DNA of 22,741 nucleotides from an uncultured Oscillospiraceae bacterium (GTDB taxonomy: Bacteria; Bacillota_A; Clostridia; Oscillospirales; Oscillospiraceae): the NCBI GenBank assembly GCA_900762245.1, contig CAAFFR010000037.1:1-22741 (forward strand), in the 5' to 3' direction. Made by a program: the position numbers and the translations under genes. Below, piece by piece: positions 8,056 to 18,095 of the stretch; the first letter of the stretch is position 1; each line of letters starts with the position of its first letter. The notes under the pieces are model-generated. The model had not been told where the DNA came from, made no database searches, and saw only the letters and a program-made list of their open reading frames with translations.

Positions 8056-8164
8056 TGTCATTGCGAGGAGGCCACGGGCCGACGTGGCAATCCCCCGGTT
8101 TTACCGGACAGCCGGAAACTTGTGGGGATTGCCACGCCAGTGTGCGCACTGGCTCGCAATGACA
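8056..8164. repeat. Structured dispersed repeat, family A, copy A1 (ilvC-ilvD gap)
   Basis: 109 bp bounded by exact 12-bp inverted ends, TGTCATTGCGAG (8056-8067) and CTCGCAATGACA (8153-8164). An inner 12-bp pair GTGGCAATCCCC/GGGGATTGCCAC and a side hairpin CCAGTG-TGCG-CACTGG (8137-8152) give a branched fold. It has the same plan and orientation as the copies at 14399 and 16210. Confidence 0.93.
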
Positions 8165-8194
8165 CCGTTTTGATTAGTTGTTGATGAGCTTATC

Positions 8195-9339
<1,145 letters not shown>

Positions 9340-9343
9340 ATGA

Positions 9344-9850
9344 TCAAAGGTTGGTTACCCGCCGGATGGTGGTGGCGCCTCTTTGCAGGCTCACAACACC
9401 GGTGCGGCAGATTTCCAGAATGCCGAATTCCTTCATCAGGTGGACGAAGTTATCGATCTTGCGGCTGTCGCCGATCATCTGGATCATGATGGATTCTTTG
9501 GTGTAGTCCACCACCTTGCCTTCGTAGGCATCGGAGGCGGAGCGGACATCCTCCCGGGTCTCGGAGGAATTTTTGATCTTGATCAGCAGCAGTTCCCGGT
9601 TGACGGTTTCCTCGTTGCTCAGTTCTTTTACGGAAACAATGTCGGGGAGCTTGTACAGCTGATTGATGAGCTGTTCCTTCTTGATGCCGTCACCCTCGGA
9701 CTGGACGGTGATGCGGGAATACTCCTCGGATTCGGTTTCGGACACCGTCAGGGAAATGATGTTGAAGGCGCGGCGGCGGAACATGCTGGTGACCCGGTTC
9801 AGAACACCGAACTGGTTGTTGACCAGAATGGCTACGGTAAATTTATTCAT
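9344..9850 (-). CDS. ilvN: Acetolactate synthase, small regulatory subunit
   Basis: Regulatory partner of IlvB that confers valine feedback control and raises activity. A protein of 168 residues with an N-terminal ACT domain (FTVAILVNNQFGVLNRVTSMFRRR) and the C-terminal ALS_ss domain (ESIMIQMIGDSRKIDNFVHLMKEFGILEICRTGVVSLQRG) is full length for ilvN/ilvH. The ATG at 9850 is preferred: it lies 1 nt past the ilvB stop and 12 nt after AAGGA. A GTG at 9859 would overlap ilvB by 8 nt and be only 3 nt from that site. Close packing with ilvB means the subunits are co-translated. Confidence 0.95.
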   Translation of the reverse strand: MNKFTVAILVNNQFGVLNRVTSMFRRRAFNIISLTVSETESEEYSRITVQSEGDGIKKEQLINQLYKLPDIVSVKELSNEETVNRELLLIKIKNSSETREDVRSASDAYEGKVVDYTKESIMIQMIGDSRKIDNFVHLMKEFGILEICRTGVVSLQRGATTIRRVTNL

Positions 9851-9851
9851 A

Positions 9852-11522
9852 TCAGTCACCGATCCTTACAATGATATCGCCCATAGAGCCGCCGGGGGGA
9901 ACCATGGGAAGCACGAGCTCTTCCTTGTCCATGGGGCACTCAATGAGGCAGGGACCGTCGTAGGCGAAGCCTTCCGCAAGGGCGGCATCCAGCTCTTCCA
10001 GAGAGGCAACGCGGCAGGCCCTCAGGCCGAAGCCCTCTGCCACCTTGACAAAATCCGTACCCCGGGGGGCCAGGTCTGTGTTGCTGTAACGCCGGTCGCA
10101 GAACAACGTCTGCATCTGCCGGACCATGCCCAGCACACTGTTGTTCAGCAGCAGGATCACCATAGGGACACGGTTGGCTGCGGCGGTGGCCATTTCCGTC
10201 AGATTCATGCCGAAGCTGCCGTCGCCGGTGATCAGCAGGGGATGCTCACAGGTACCCATCTGGGTGCCGATGGTTGCGCCCATGCCGAAGCCCATGGTGC
10301 CAAGACCGCCGGAGGAAATAAATCTGCGGGGATTTTTAAAGTTCAGATACTGGGCAGCCCACATCTGGTGCTGACCCACATCGGTGGCGACAGGGGTGTT
10401 TTCCGTTAGGTGGCGGTTCACCACATTCATGACGTTCCGGGGGGTGATGCCTTCCCGGGTATCCAGGGATGCGGCTTCCTCATCCACCAGCTGGCTGACT
10501 TTTTCCCGCCATTGGGGATGGTCCTGCTTCTGAATCAGAGGAAGCAGCTTCTGCAGGGTCTTCTTGATATCGCCCCGGAGGCCGTGGGCCGCCTGGACGG
10601 ATTTGCTCAGCTCCGCGCCGTCAATATCGATGTGGACGATCCGGGCGCTGCGGACGAATTTGCTCCGGTTGCCGGTGCAGCGGTCGTTGAAGCGGCAGCC
10701 CAGGGCGATGATGACATCGGCATTGTGCATGGCGGTGGAGGCGGCGAAGTGACCGTGAAGGCCCTGCATACCCAGGAACCGGGGATAGTCGGTGGGAATG
10801 GCGGAAATGCCCATTAAGGAGCAGCCGATGGGAGCGTCGATCCGCTCTGCCAGCTGCAAAAGCTCATACTGGGCTTCGCTGGTAATCAGGCCGCCGCCAA
10901 AGTAGATGTAAGGGCGCTGGGCTGTGTTGATACAGTCGGCAGCCTGCTGAATGCGGATATCCTTGGCGGGGAAGGGCTCGTCCAGAGGCAGGGGAGGCAG
11001 GGGCTCGTAGTCATACATGGCAACCTGCACATCCTTGGTTACGTCCACCAGAACGGGGCCGGGACGGCCGGAGGCTGCCAGCTGGAAGGCATCCCGGATG
11101 GTCTCCTGCAGACAGTCAATGGAAGTCACAAAATAATTGTGCTTGGTGATAGGCAGGGTGATACCGGTAATGTCAATTTCCTGGAAGCCGTCGGTACCGA
11201 TAACTGTGTTGGGGACGTTGCCGGTGATGGCTACCATGGGGACGGAGTCCAGAAACGCGGTGGCGATGCCGGTGACCAGATTGGTGGCACCGGGGCCGGA
11301 GGTGGCCAGGCATACGCCTACCTTGCCGGTGGAGCGGGAATAGCCGTCAGCGGCATGGGCCGCGCCCTGCTCGTGGGCTACGAGAACGTGGTTGATCTCG
11401 TCCCGGTACTTATAAAGGGAATCGAAAATGTTGAGAACCTGACCGCCGGGATAGCCGTACAGGACATCAACACCCTGATCGATGAGGGTACGAACGATGA
11501 TATCGGAACCGCAAAGCTTCAT
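9852..11522 (-). CDS. ilvB: Acetolactate synthase, large catalytic subunit
   Basis: Thiamine-diphosphate enzyme that joins pyruvate to pyruvate or 2-oxobutyrate, the first common step of Val, Leu and Ile synthesis. It has 556 residues and three domains. The TPP-activating Glu is E51 in AHEQGAAHAADGYSR. The central FAD-binding-type domain spans about 190-330. The TPP/Mg2+ motif starts at GDG 433-435 and ends at NN 460-461. The FAD/herbicide-site family features mark it as the anabolic enzyme rather than the catabolic ALS. The start at 11522 follows AAGGAAGG; the open frame to 11603 overlaps leuB. The gap to leuB is 23 nt. Confidence 0.96.
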   Translation of the reverse strand: MKLCGSDIIVRTLIDQGVDVLYGYPGGQVLNIFDSLYKYRDEINHVLVAHEQGAAHAADGYSRSTGKVGVCLATSGPGATNLVTGIATAFLDSVPMVAITGNVPNTVIGTDGFQEIDITGITLPITKHNYFVTSIDCLQETIRDAFQLAASGRPGPVLVDVTKDVQVAMYDYEPLPPLPLDEPFPAKDIRIQQAADCINTAQRPYIYFGGGLITSEAQYELLQLAERIDAPIGCSLMGISAIPTDYPRFLGMQGLHGHFAASTAMHNADVIIALGCRFNDRCTGNRSKFVRSARIVHIDIDGAELSKSVQAAHGLRGDIKKTLQKLLPLIQKQDHPQWREKVSQLVDEEAASLDTREGITPRNVMNVVNRHLTENTPVATDVGQHQMWAAQYLNFKNPRRFISSGGLGTMGFGMGATIGTQMGTCEHPLLITGDGSFGMNLTEMATAAANRVPMVILLLNNSVLGMVRQMQTLFCDRRYSNTDLAPRGTDFVKVAEGFGLRACRVASLEELDAALAEGFAYDGPCLIECPMDKEELVLPMVPPGGSMGDIIVRIGD

Positions 11523-11545
11523 ATCATCCTTCCTTTCTAAAGGGA

Positions 11546-12619
11546 TTACTGGAGATGCTCCAGAATCAGCCGTCCCATTTCGGTACAGCCGACTTTCGTG
11601 CAATTGGGGGCCATGATGTCACCGGTGCGGTAACCAGCGTCCAGAACGCTGGAAACGGCGTTTTCAATGGCATCGGCTTCCTTTGCCATATCAAAGGAGA
11701 AGCGCAGCATCATGGCGGCAGCCAGAATGGTGCCGATGGGGTTGGCAACATCCTGACCGGCGATATCGGGGGCGGAGCCGTGAATGGGTTCGTACAGACC
11801 CCGGGTGCCCTCACCCAGAGAGGAGGAGGGGATCATGCCGATGGAGCCGGTGATCATGGAGGCTTCGTCGGAGAGAATGTCGCCGAACATGTTTTCCGTC
11901 ACGATGACATCAAACTGGCTGGGGTCCTTGACGATCTGCATGGCGCAGTTGTCCACCAGCATATCACTGAGTTCCACATCGGGATACTCGACAGCCAGCT
12001 CGTGCATGACTTTTTTCCACAGACGGGAGGAATCCAGCACATTGCTCTTTTCCACGCTGCAAAGGCGCTTCCCCCGCTTCTGAGCGGTTTCAAAACCGAT
12101 GCGGCCGATACGGCGGATCTCGGATTCGGCGTATCGCAGCTCGTCGATGGCGGTTTGCTCGCCATCAGCGCAAACGGTTTCGTGCCTGCCGAAGTAAATA
12201 CCGCCGATCAGCTCCCGCACGATGATGAAGTCGATGCCTTTGTCCACGATCTCCTGCTTCAGAGGAGAGGCGGAGGCCAGCTGGGGCCAGATCCTGGCGG
12301 GGCGGTTATTGGAATAGACACCCATGCCTGCGCGCAGACGCAGCAGGCCCTTTTCCGGGCGCATGGGACCGGAGACATGGTTCCACTTGGGGCCGCCTAC
12401 GGCACCTAAGAGAACGCTGTCGGAAGATAGACATTTGTCAAGCTCGCTTTGGGGCAGGGGGTCGCCCCATTTGTCGATGGCGCTGCCGCCCATATCGGCA
12501 TCGATGTAAGAAAATTCGTGGCCGTACAGCGCTGCGGTTTTGTCCAGAACCAGCAGGGCCTGGTTTACGATCTCAGGGCCGATACCGTCACCGCGAATGA
12601 CTGCGATGGTGCGTTTCAT
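11546..12619 (-). CDS. leuB: 3-isopropylmalate dehydrogenase
   Basis: NAD-dependent oxidative decarboxylation of 3-isopropylmalate to 2-ketoisocaproate precursors, the third leucine-specific step. At 357 residues it is full length. Family landmarks are GDGIGPEI near the N-terminus, the substrate-binding LLRLRAGMGVYSNNRPA, RELIGGIYFG with the catalytic Tyr, VEKSNVLDSSRLWKK with the catalytic Lys, and NMFGDILSDEASMITGSIG with the metal-binding Asp residues. GSAPDIAGQDVANP forms the NAD site. The ATG at 12619 follows GAAGGAGAT (12628-12636), which lies inside the 3' end of leuD; the gap to leuD is 4 nt. Confidence 0.97.
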   Translation of the reverse strand: MKRTIAVIRGDGIGPEIVNQALLVLDKTAALYGHEFSYIDADMGGSAIDKWGDPLPQSELDKCLSSDSVLLGAVGGPKWNHVSGPMRPEKGLLRLRAGMGVYSNNRPARIWPQLASASPLKQEIVDKGIDFIIVRELIGGIYFGRHETVCADGEQTAIDELRYAESEIRRIGRIGFETAQKRGKRLCSVEKSNVLDSSRLWKKVMHELAVEYPDVELSDMLVDNCAMQIVKDPSQFDVIVTENMFGDILSDEASMITGSIGMIPSSSLGEGTRGLYEPIHGSAPDIAGQDVANPIGTILAAAMMLRFSFDMAKEADAIENAVSSVLDAGYRTGDIMAPNCTKVGCTEMGRLILEHLQ

Positions 12620-12623
12620 TGTA

Positions 12624-13109
12624 TCACATCTCCTTCAAAGAAGCAAGCAATCCGCCCTTTTTAATAATATTTTGTATAAATTCCGGGAAGGGCTCTGCCT
12701 GATAGGTCTTGCATGCGGTGATGTTGCGGATAATGCCGGTATCGAAGTCTACGGATACCTGATCGCCGGGCTGAATTTCTTCCGCGGCCTGCTCACATTC
12801 CAGAATCGGCATGCCGATATTGATGGCATTCCGATAGAAAATTCGTGCAAAGCTCTTGGCGATGACGCAGCCGGTGCCGCAGGTTTTGATGACCAGAGGG
12901 GCGTGTTCCCGGGAGGAGCCGCAGCCGAAATTCCAGCCTGCCACCATGATGTCACCGGGCTGCACCTGCTTGACATACTCGGTGTCGATGTCTTCCATGC
13001 AGTGCTTTGCCAGCTCCTGGGCATTGGCGGTGTTTAAGTACCGGGCGGGGATGATGACGTCGGTATCCACATTGTCGGGATATTTGAAAACTTTCCCTTG
13101 TGTCTTCAT
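12624..13109 (-). CDS. leuD: 3-isopropylmalate dehydratase, small subunit
   Basis: Swivelling subunit of isopropylmalate isomerase, which with LeuC converts 2- to 3-isopropylmalate. It has 161 residues, typical of the stand-alone short type that pairs with the ~420-residue LeuC. Key segments are [16 protein letters not shown] and [20 protein letters not shown], the latter with the substrate-recognition loop and GSSREHA signature. AAGGAGGA (13117-13124) is 7 nt from the ATG, and only 3 nt separate it from the leuC stop. Confidence 0.96.
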   Translation of the reverse strand: MKTQGKVFKYPDNVDTDVIIPARYLNTANAQELAKHCMEDIDTEYVKQVQPGDIMVAGWNFGCGSSREHAPLVIKTCGTGCVIAKSFARIFYRNAINIGMPILECEQAAEEIQPGDQVSVDFDTGIIRNITACKTYQAEPFPEFIQNIIKKGGLLASLKEM

Positions 13110-13112
13110 GGC

Positions 13113-14372
13113 TTAGTCCTCCTTGGGGGCGGTGATGTAACCGGTGAGGGCGGAAGCGGCGGCAGTGGCGGGGCTGGCGAGGTAGACTTCGCTGTCCACG
13201 TGGCCCATGCGGCCGACGAAATTGCGGTTGGTGGTGGCGATGCAGCGTTCTCCAGCGGCCAGAATGCCCATGTAGCCGCCCAGGCAGGGACCGCAGGTGG
13301 GAGTGGAGACCACCGCACCGGCATCGATGAAAGCGGTGAGATATCCCCGCTCAATGCACTCCCGGTAGATGGCCATGGTGGCGGGAATGATGATGCAGCG
13401 GACACCGGGGGCCACGGTATTGCCCTTCAGGATCTTGTAAGCGGCTTCCATATCTTCCATCCGTCCGTTGGTGCAGCTGCCGATGACCACCTGATCGATC
13501 TTAATGTCAGACAGTTCGGCGGCGGGATGAGTGTTCTCGGGAAGGTGGGGGCAGGCTACGGTGGGAACGATCTTGCTCAGGTCGATCTCGTAGACGGCAT
13601 CATATTCGGCATCCGCATCGGCGGCGTAAACCACGGGAGTCCGTTCGCAGCGGCCTTCCATATAAGCAAAGGTGACTTCGTCTACGGGGAAAATACCGTT
13701 CTTGGCACCGGCTTCGATGGCCATGTTGCAGATGCACAGGCGGTCATCCATGGAAAGGGAATGGGCGCCTTCGCCAACGAACTCCATGGACTTGTACAGG
13801 GCACCGTCCACGCCGATCATGCCAATGATGGTGAGGATCACGTCTTTGCCGCTGCAATTGGGGGCCAGCTTGCCGGTGAGGTTGAACCGGATGGCGGAGG
13901 GGACCTTGAACCATGCGGTGCCGGTAGCCATGCCGGCGGCCATGTCAGTCGAACCTACGCCGGTGGAGAAAGCACCCAGGGCACCGTAGGTGCAGGTATG
14001 GGAGTCGGCACCGATGATGCAGTCACCGGCGGTGACAACACCCTGCTCAGGAAGCAGCGCATGCTCGATGCCCATTTTGCCCACATCGTAGAAGTGGCTG
14101 ACGCAGTGGCTGCAGGCAAATTCCCGGCACTGCTTCGACTGCTCTGCGGCCTTGATGTCCTTGTTGGGGACAAAGTGGTCCAGAACGATGGCGATTTTGT
14201 CTTTATCAAATACGGAATCAAAGCCGTTTTTCTTAAATTCATTGATGGCAACGGGGGTGGTGATGTCGTTGCCCAGGACGATGTCCAGCTTGGCGCTGAT
14301 GAGCTGTCCTGCATTTACCGATTCCAGTCCCGCATGGGCCGCCAGAATCTTCTGTGTCATGGTCATTCCCAT
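13113..14372 (-). CDS. leuC: 3-isopropylmalate dehydratase, large subunit
   Basis: Aconitase-family [4Fe-4S] subunit of isopropylmalate isomerase, 419 residues from the chosen start. Cluster ligands are expected in [13 protein letters not shown] and in [13 protein letters not shown] (CxxC). The N-terminus [11 protein letters not shown] and the [22 protein letters not shown] segment are typical of the LeuC/HacA subfamily. The start at 14372 follows AAGGGAGAG (14382-14390) by 9 nt. The frame is open to 14429, but that extension ([10 protein letters not shown]...) is translated from repeat A2 and should not be annotated. ATGs at 14366 and 14360 are less well placed alternatives. Confidence 0.95.
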   Translation of the reverse strand: MGMTMTQKILAAHAGLESVNAGQLISAKLDIVLGNDITTPVAINEFKKNGFDSVFDKDKIAIVLDHFVPNKDIKAAEQSKQCREFACSHCVSHFYDVGKMGIEHALLPEQGVVTAGDCIIGADSHTCTYGALGAFSTGVGSTDMAAGMATGTAWFKVPSAIRFNLTGKLAPNCSGKDVILTIIGMIGVDGALYKSMEFVGEGAHSLSMDDRLCICNMAIEAGAKNGIFPVDEVTFAYMEGRCERTPVVYAADADAEYDAVYEIDLSKIVPTVACPHLPENTHPAAELSDIKIDQVVIGSCTNGRMEDMEAAYKILKGNTVAPGVRCIIIPATMAIYRECIERGYLTAFIDAGAVVSTPTCGPCLGGYMGILAAGERCIATTNRNFVGRMGHVDSEVYLASPATAAASALTGYITAPKED

Positions 14373-14398
14373 AAAATTACTCTCTCCCTTAAAAATGC

Positions 14399-14495
14399 TG
14401 TCATTGCGAGGAGCGAAGCGACGTGGCAATCCCCGAAACGTTTGGGAAACTTCAGGGGATTGCCACGCCAGTCTGCGGACTGGCTCGCAATGACA
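14399..14495. repeat. Structured dispersed repeat, family A, copy A2 (leuA-leuC gap)
   Basis: 97 bp with exact 12-bp inverted ends TGTCATTGCGAG and CTCGCAATGACA, inner pair GTGGCAATCCCC/GGGGATTGCCAC, and side hairpin CCAGTC-TGCG-GACTGG (14468-14483). It begins 10 nt after the leuA stop and ends 8 nt before the leuC Shine-Dalgarno. Confidence 0.95.
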
Positions 14496-14505
14496 TCCTT
14501 TTTTG

Positions 14506-16170
14506 TTATTCTCTGGTCATATTATTGAAGGCGCTGATGAGTGCGTGGGCACTGGCCTTGATGATATCGGTATCGGTACCGGCACCCCAGAACATGGAGC
14601 CGTTTGTGTCTTCCAGACCGATGTAGGCAGCTGCGGTGGAGCCGGAGCTCTTTTCCTGGACGGAGTGTTCGGAGTATACCTTCAGGTTAAACTGCCGTCC
14701 GGTGAATTCCTTCAGGGCATTGCTGACGGCATCCAGAGAACCGTTGCCGGAGGAATGGAGGGTCTTGGTGCGGCCGAAGCGCTGGAAGGTAACGGAGGCT
14801 TCCACGCTGTCGCCCTTACGGGTGAAGGACATTTCGGAGATGTCCAGAGGATCGTTGACGTTGAGGTAGCGGTCCATGAAGATGGCCAGCACATCCTCGC
14901 ATTTCAGCTCCCGGTGGTCCCGGTCGGAAACGCTCTTGCACTGATAGCTCAGGTGCTCCCGCATCTTGGGAGGCAGACTGTAGCCGTAGGTCTGCTCCAG
15001 CAGATAACCGATACCGCCCTTGCCGCTCTGGGAGTTGACCCGGATGACGTCGGCATCGTAAGTACGGCTGATATCGTGGGGATCGATGGGAATGTAGGGG
15101 ACGGTCCACTGGTGGAGCTTCTTCTCCTTGCGCCACTGCATACCCTTGGCGATGGCATCCTGATGGGAACCGGAGAAGGCGGCGAAGACCAGCGCGCCGG
15201 CGTAGGGACTGCGCTCGTAGACATGCATCCGGGTGGTGTCTTCGTAGACCTTGCAGATGGCGGGCATGTCGGTGAAATCAAGCTTCGGGTCAACACCGTG
15301 GGAGTACATGTTCATGGCGAGGGTGATGATATCCACATTGCCGGTGCGTTCGCCGTTGCCGAAGAGGGTGCCTTCCACCCGGTCGGCACCGGCAAGCAAT
15401 GCCAGTTCTGTATCCGCAACACCGGTGCCACGGTCATTGTGAGGATGCAGGGACAAGGTCACATGCTCCCGGTATTTCAGGTTCTCGCTCATGTATTCCA
15501 CCTGGCTGGCGTAGACATGGGGCATGGACATTTCCACGGTGACAGGCAGGTTGATGATAACATTGTTGGTTTCGGAGGGCTCCAGCACATCCAGAACGGC
15601 GTTGCAGACCTCCAGGGCGTATTCCGGCTCGGTGCCGGTGAAGCTTTCGGGAGAGTATTCAAAGCGGAAATTGCCCTCGTATTCGGCAGCTAGCTTCTTT
15701 ACCAGTTTGGCACCGTCAACGGCAATCTGCTTGATTTCCTCCTTGCTCTTGCGGAAGACCTGCTCCCGCTGGGCAACGGATACGGAGTTATAGAAGTGGA
15801 TGATGGCGCTGGGGGCACCCTTGCAGGCATCGAAGGTCTTGCGGATGATGTGTTCCCGGCACTGGGTCAGCACCTGGACCGTCACATCCTGAGGAATCAT
15901 GTTGTTTTCGATGAGAGTACGCAGAAATTCGTATTCCGTTTCGGAGGCAGCGGGGAAGCCAACTTCGATTTCCTTGAAGCCCACCCGCAGCAGCATATGG
16001 TAAAACTCCAGCTTTTCTTCCAGGCTCATGGGGATCACCAGACTCTGATTGCCGTCCCGCAGGTCAACGCTGCACCATTGGGGGGCTTTTTCAATGTGAT
16101 CCTTCTGCACCCACTTATAGTGGCTGCCGGGAGCGGGGTAGTAGCCGATATTGTACTTGCTGGTATCCAT
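14506..16170 (-). CDS. leuA: 2-isopropylmalate synthase, long form
   Basis: Condenses acetyl-CoA with 2-ketoisovalerate, the first and normally leucine-inhibited step of leucine synthesis. At 554 residues it is the long (type 2, Mycobacterium-like) form. The TIM barrel carries [10 protein letters not shown] (R38, D39) and [39 protein letters not shown] with the metal-binding HxH. The last ~125 residues are the LeuA allosteric dimer domain. The ATG at 16170 follows AAGGAGA (16179-16185) by 8 nt; a TTG start at 16188 would overlap that site. It is flanked by repeats A3 and A2. Confidence 0.95.
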   Translation of the reverse strand: MDTSKYNIGYYPAPGSHYKWVQKDHIEKAPQWCSVDLRDGNQSLVIPMSLEEKLEFYHMLLRVGFKEIEVGFPAASETEYEFLRTLIENNMIPQDVTVQVLTQCREHIIRKTFDACKGAPSAIIHFYNSVSVAQREQVFRKSKEEIKQIAVDGAKLVKKLAAEYEGNFRFEYSPESFTGTEPEYALEVCNAVLDVLEPSETNNVIINLPVTVEMSMPHVYASQVEYMSENLKYREHVTLSLHPHNDRGTGVADTELALLAGADRVEGTLFGNGERTGNVDIITLAMNMYSHGVDPKLDFTDMPAICKVYEDTTRMHVYERSPYAGALVFAAFSGSHQDAIAKGMQWRKEKKLHQWTVPYIPIDPHDISRTYDADVIRVNSQSGKGGIGYLLEQTYGYSLPPKMREHLSYQCKSVSDRDHRELKCEDVLAIFMDRYLNVNDPLDISEMSFTRKGDSVEASVTFQRFGRTKTLHSSGNGSLDAVSNALKEFTGRQFNLKVYSEHSVQEKSSGSTAAAYIGLEDTNGSMFWGAGTDTDIIKASAHALISAFNNMTRE

Positions 16171-16209
16171 ATGCGTGTTCTCCTTCAATGTTCAGGTTTG
16201 AAATGATCC

Positions 16210-16301
16210 TGTCATTGCGAACCAGTCCTCAGACTGGTGTGGCAACCTCCTTCTTAAGATGGGGATTCCCACGCCAGCGTGCGCGCTGGCTCGGAATGAC
16301 A
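16210..16301. repeat. Structured dispersed repeat, family A, copy A3 (ilvA-leuA gap)
   Basis: 92 bp. Ends are TGTCATTGCGA and CTCGGAATGACA, with one mismatch. It contains side hairpins ACCAGTC-CTCA-GACTGGT on the left and CCAGCG-TGCG-CGCTGG (16274-16289) on the right. It is more diverged than A1 and A2 but has the same orientation. Confidence 0.88.
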
Positions 16302-16313
16302 TGGGATATTCTA

Positions 16314-17507
16314 TTATCCAACCACGTGGAAGCCCTCCGCACGCAGTGCCTGCTTGATTTGTTCCACATGGTCGTAATTTCTGGTTTCCAGATCCACCCG
16401 GAGGAAGCAATCCTTGATGTTCTGGGTATTGCCGCGCTCGTGGTGGACTTCGGTGATGTTGCCGCCGCAGTCGGCGATGATGCGGGAAACATCCTTCAGA
16501 CGGCCCGGCATATCTGCCAGCTCAATCATCAAGGTTGCAATGCGGCCGGACTTCATGAGGCCCCGTTCAATGACCCGGTTCAGGCTGGTAACATCGATGT
16601 TGCCGCCGGAGATGACGCTGACCACCTTCTTGCCCTGAATGGGGAACTTGTTGAACATGGCGGCGGCCACGGAAACAGCACCGGCACCTTCTGCGATCAT
16701 CTTCTGCTTTTCGATGAGCTTCAGGATGGCAGCACAGATCTCGTCCTCGGTGACGGTGGCGATGTCGTCTACGTACTTGCTGACCAGCTCGTAGGTCAGG
16801 TCGCCGGGGCGCTTGACGGCGATACCGTCGGCAATGGTGGAGACAGAGTCCAGCGTGCCGATCTGACCGTCCTTAATGGATTTGAACATACTGGGAGCGC
16901 CTGCGGCCTGGACACCATAGACCTTGACGGAGGGGCGCAGGGACTTGATGGCAAAAGCCACGCCTGCGATCAGGCCGCCGCCACCGATGGGAACGATGAC
17001 GGCATCGATGTCGTCCAGCTCGTTGAGGATCTCCAGACCGATGGTGCCCTGACCGGCAATGACGTTTTCATCGTCAAAGGGATGGACGAAGGTGTAGCCG
17101 TGCTTCTCCTTCAGTTCCAGGGCCTTGTTGTAGGCATCGTCATAGACACCGGGCACCAGACACACATCGGCGCCGAAGCCCTTGGTGGCCTCCACCTTGG
17201 ACAGGGGAGCGGTTTCCGGCAGGCAGATCAGAGAACGGATGCCGCACTTGCTGGCGGCCAGGGCCACGCCCTGGGCGTGGTTGCCGGCGGAGCAGGCGAT
17301 AACGCCCTTGGCCTTTTCCTCCTCGCTGAGCTGGGAGATCTTGTAGCCGGAGCCCCGGAGCTTGAAGGAGCCGGTGCGCTGAAGATTTTCGGGCTTGAAA
17401 TAAAGCTCAAAATCCTTAGAGAACCCGTAAGCACGGGCCAGAGGGGTGGGGCGGATAATATCTTTGAGGACTAAGGAAGCGTGAAAAATCTTATCAATCG
17501 TAAGCAT
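16314..17507 (-). CDS. ilvA: Threonine dehydratase (ammonia-lyase) with ACT domain
   Basis: PLP enzyme that deaminates threonine to 2-oxobutyrate, the entry to isoleucine. It has 397 residues from the chosen start. The PLP lysine is K49 in QRTGSFKLRGS, the phosphate-binding loop is GGGGLIAG, and SGGNIDVTSLN lies later. The C-terminal ~75 residues (ATLMIELADMPGRLKDVSRIIADCGGNITEVHHER) are one ACT domain, so this is the single-ACT type rather than the double-ACT E. coli IlvA. The start at 17507 follows AAGGAGA (17514-17520) by 6 nt. As first gene behind a T-box and at the head of the ilv-leu operon, a biosynthetic role is more likely than a catabolic one. Confidence 0.94.
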   Translation of the reverse strand: MLTIDKIFHASLVLKDIIRPTPLARAYGFSKDFELYFKPENLQRTGSFKLRGSGYKISQLSEEEKAKGVIACSAGNHAQGVALAASKCGIRSLICLPETAPLSKVEATKGFGADVCLVPGVYDDAYNKALELKEKHGYTFVHPFDDENVIAGQGTIGLEILNELDDIDAVIVPIGGGGLIAGVAFAIKSLRPSVKVYGVQAAGAPSMFKSIKDGQIGTLDSVSTIADGIAVKRPGDLTYELVSKYVDDIATVTEDEICAAILKLIEKQKMIAEGAGAVSVAAAMFNKFPIQGKKVVSVISGGNIDVTSLNRVIERGLMKSGRIATLMIELADMPGRLKDVSRIIADCGGNITEVHHERGNTQNIKDCFLRVDLETRNYDHVEQIKQALRAEGFHVVG

Positions 17508-17533
17508 GGCAATTCTCCTTTTTGTCGTTTTGA

Positions 17534-17578
17534 CTATAAAAAGAGCCCTGCCTCTTCCTATCACAAAGAGACAGGGCT
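17534..17578 (-). terminator. T-box regulated terminator
   Basis: On the minus strand AGCCCTGTCTCTTT pairs with GAAGAGGCAGGGCT across a 7-nt loop (stem arms 17565-17578 and 17544-17557) and is followed by CTTTTTATAG. It lies between the T-box sequence and the ilvA ribosome binding site, as expected for the OFF structure. Confidence 0.92.
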
Positions 17579-17823
17579 TTTACTACATAAAAACCTTGCG
17601 GTACCACTCTTTTTGCCGCCTTTGGGGCGACCCCTCATGACGGTCCAGCAACCGTCTCCCGCTGTATCGGTCGGGCTCCGTCTGCCTTATTGCCGCAGGG
17701 GTTCAGGTCAGCCGCTCAGAGGCCAGTATACAGCATCCGCCATGACCGCCTCGCACCACCCGGCGGCTCTCTGAACAGGGCCTGGAAACTGCTTTTTCCT
17801 CTTCAAAGCGTTTTCTCTATGTG
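17537..17823 (-). promoter_or_regulatory. T-box riboswitch leader of the ilv-leu operon
   Basis: The leader RNA carries the T-box sequence AGAGUGGUACCGC (17598-17610), the Stem I distal AGAGAGC (17766-17772) and the apical-loop element GGUGGUGCGA (17751-17760). A hairpin with stem GACGGT/ACCGTC (17640-17657) lies between Stem I and the T-box. A terminator follows. Such leaders bind a specific uncharged tRNA and then prevent termination. The lower Stem I helix appears to be AGAGG (17798-17802) with CCUCU (17718-17722), which places the specifier within UAUACUGG (17723-17730). Candidate codons there are AUA (Ile), ACU (Thr) and CUG (Leu); the usual Ile AUC is absent, so the tRNA is not settled. 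Confidence 0.94.
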
Positions 17824-17829
17824 CGGTGA

Positions 17830-17858
17830 ATTATAACATTAAAACACCGAAGTGTCAA
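17830..17858 (-). promoter_or_regulatory. Sigma-A promoter of the ilv-leu operon
   Basis: On the minus strand TTGACA (17853-17858) and TATAAT (17830-17835) are spaced by exactly 17 nt. The start site should be near 17823, just before the first T-box helix. No operator-like repeat overlaps it, so control probably rests on the T-box. Confidence 0.93.
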
Positions 17859-17910
17859 GCATGGAAATACAAAAGTCCGTCGCAAAAATACGGATCGCAA
17901 TATGGAGATG

Positions 17911-18043
17911 CCCCTTGGCTCTACCAGAGGGAGAGCTGTCACCGCCGCAGGCGATGACTGAGAGGGTGTATTTTTGTCGATGGGACACCCTCTCCGACCC
18001 GGCGTTCGCCGGGCCACCTCCCCCAAAGGGGGAGGCAAGAGGG
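17911..18043. repeat. Structured dispersed repeat, family B, copy B3 (inverted)
   Basis: It is inverted relative to B1 and B2: CCCCTTGGCTCT at the left end, arm TCACCGCC-GCA-GGCGATGA (17939-17957), GACTGAGAGGG/CCCTCTCCGAC, arm CCCGGCG-TT-CGCCGGG (17998-18013) and hairpin CCTCCCCC-AAA-GGGGGAGG. It lies between the ilvE terminator-like hairpin and the ilv-leu promoter. The bases from 17859 to 17910 show nothing recognisable. Confidence 0.88.
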
Positions 18044-18056
18044 CGGGGCAATAATG

Positions 18057-18084
18057 CAGGCGGCAGAGAAAACTCTGCCGCCTG
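18057..18084 (-). terminator. Terminator-like hairpin after ilvE
   Basis: A perfect 12-bp stem, CAGGCGGCAGAG and CTCTGCCGCCTG, with a 4-nt loop, 12 nt after the ilvE stop. On the minus strand it is followed by CATTATTGCC, a weak T-run, so termination may be partial and some read-through towards the ilv-leu leader is possible. Confidence 0.65.
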
Positions 18085-18095
18085 AAATGCGTATA

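Noticed and set aside
14373..14429. Upstream extension of leuC ([10 protein letters not shown]...)
   Set aside because: The extra residues are translated from repeat A2. Similar peptides appear wherever this repeat is open, and a good ribosome binding site supports 14372.
16314..17507. Catabolic threonine dehydratase (TdcB) as the identity of ilvA
   Set aside because: It has a C-terminal ACT domain and heads a T-box ilv-leu operon, which favours the biosynthetic role, although activity type cannot be proven from sequence.
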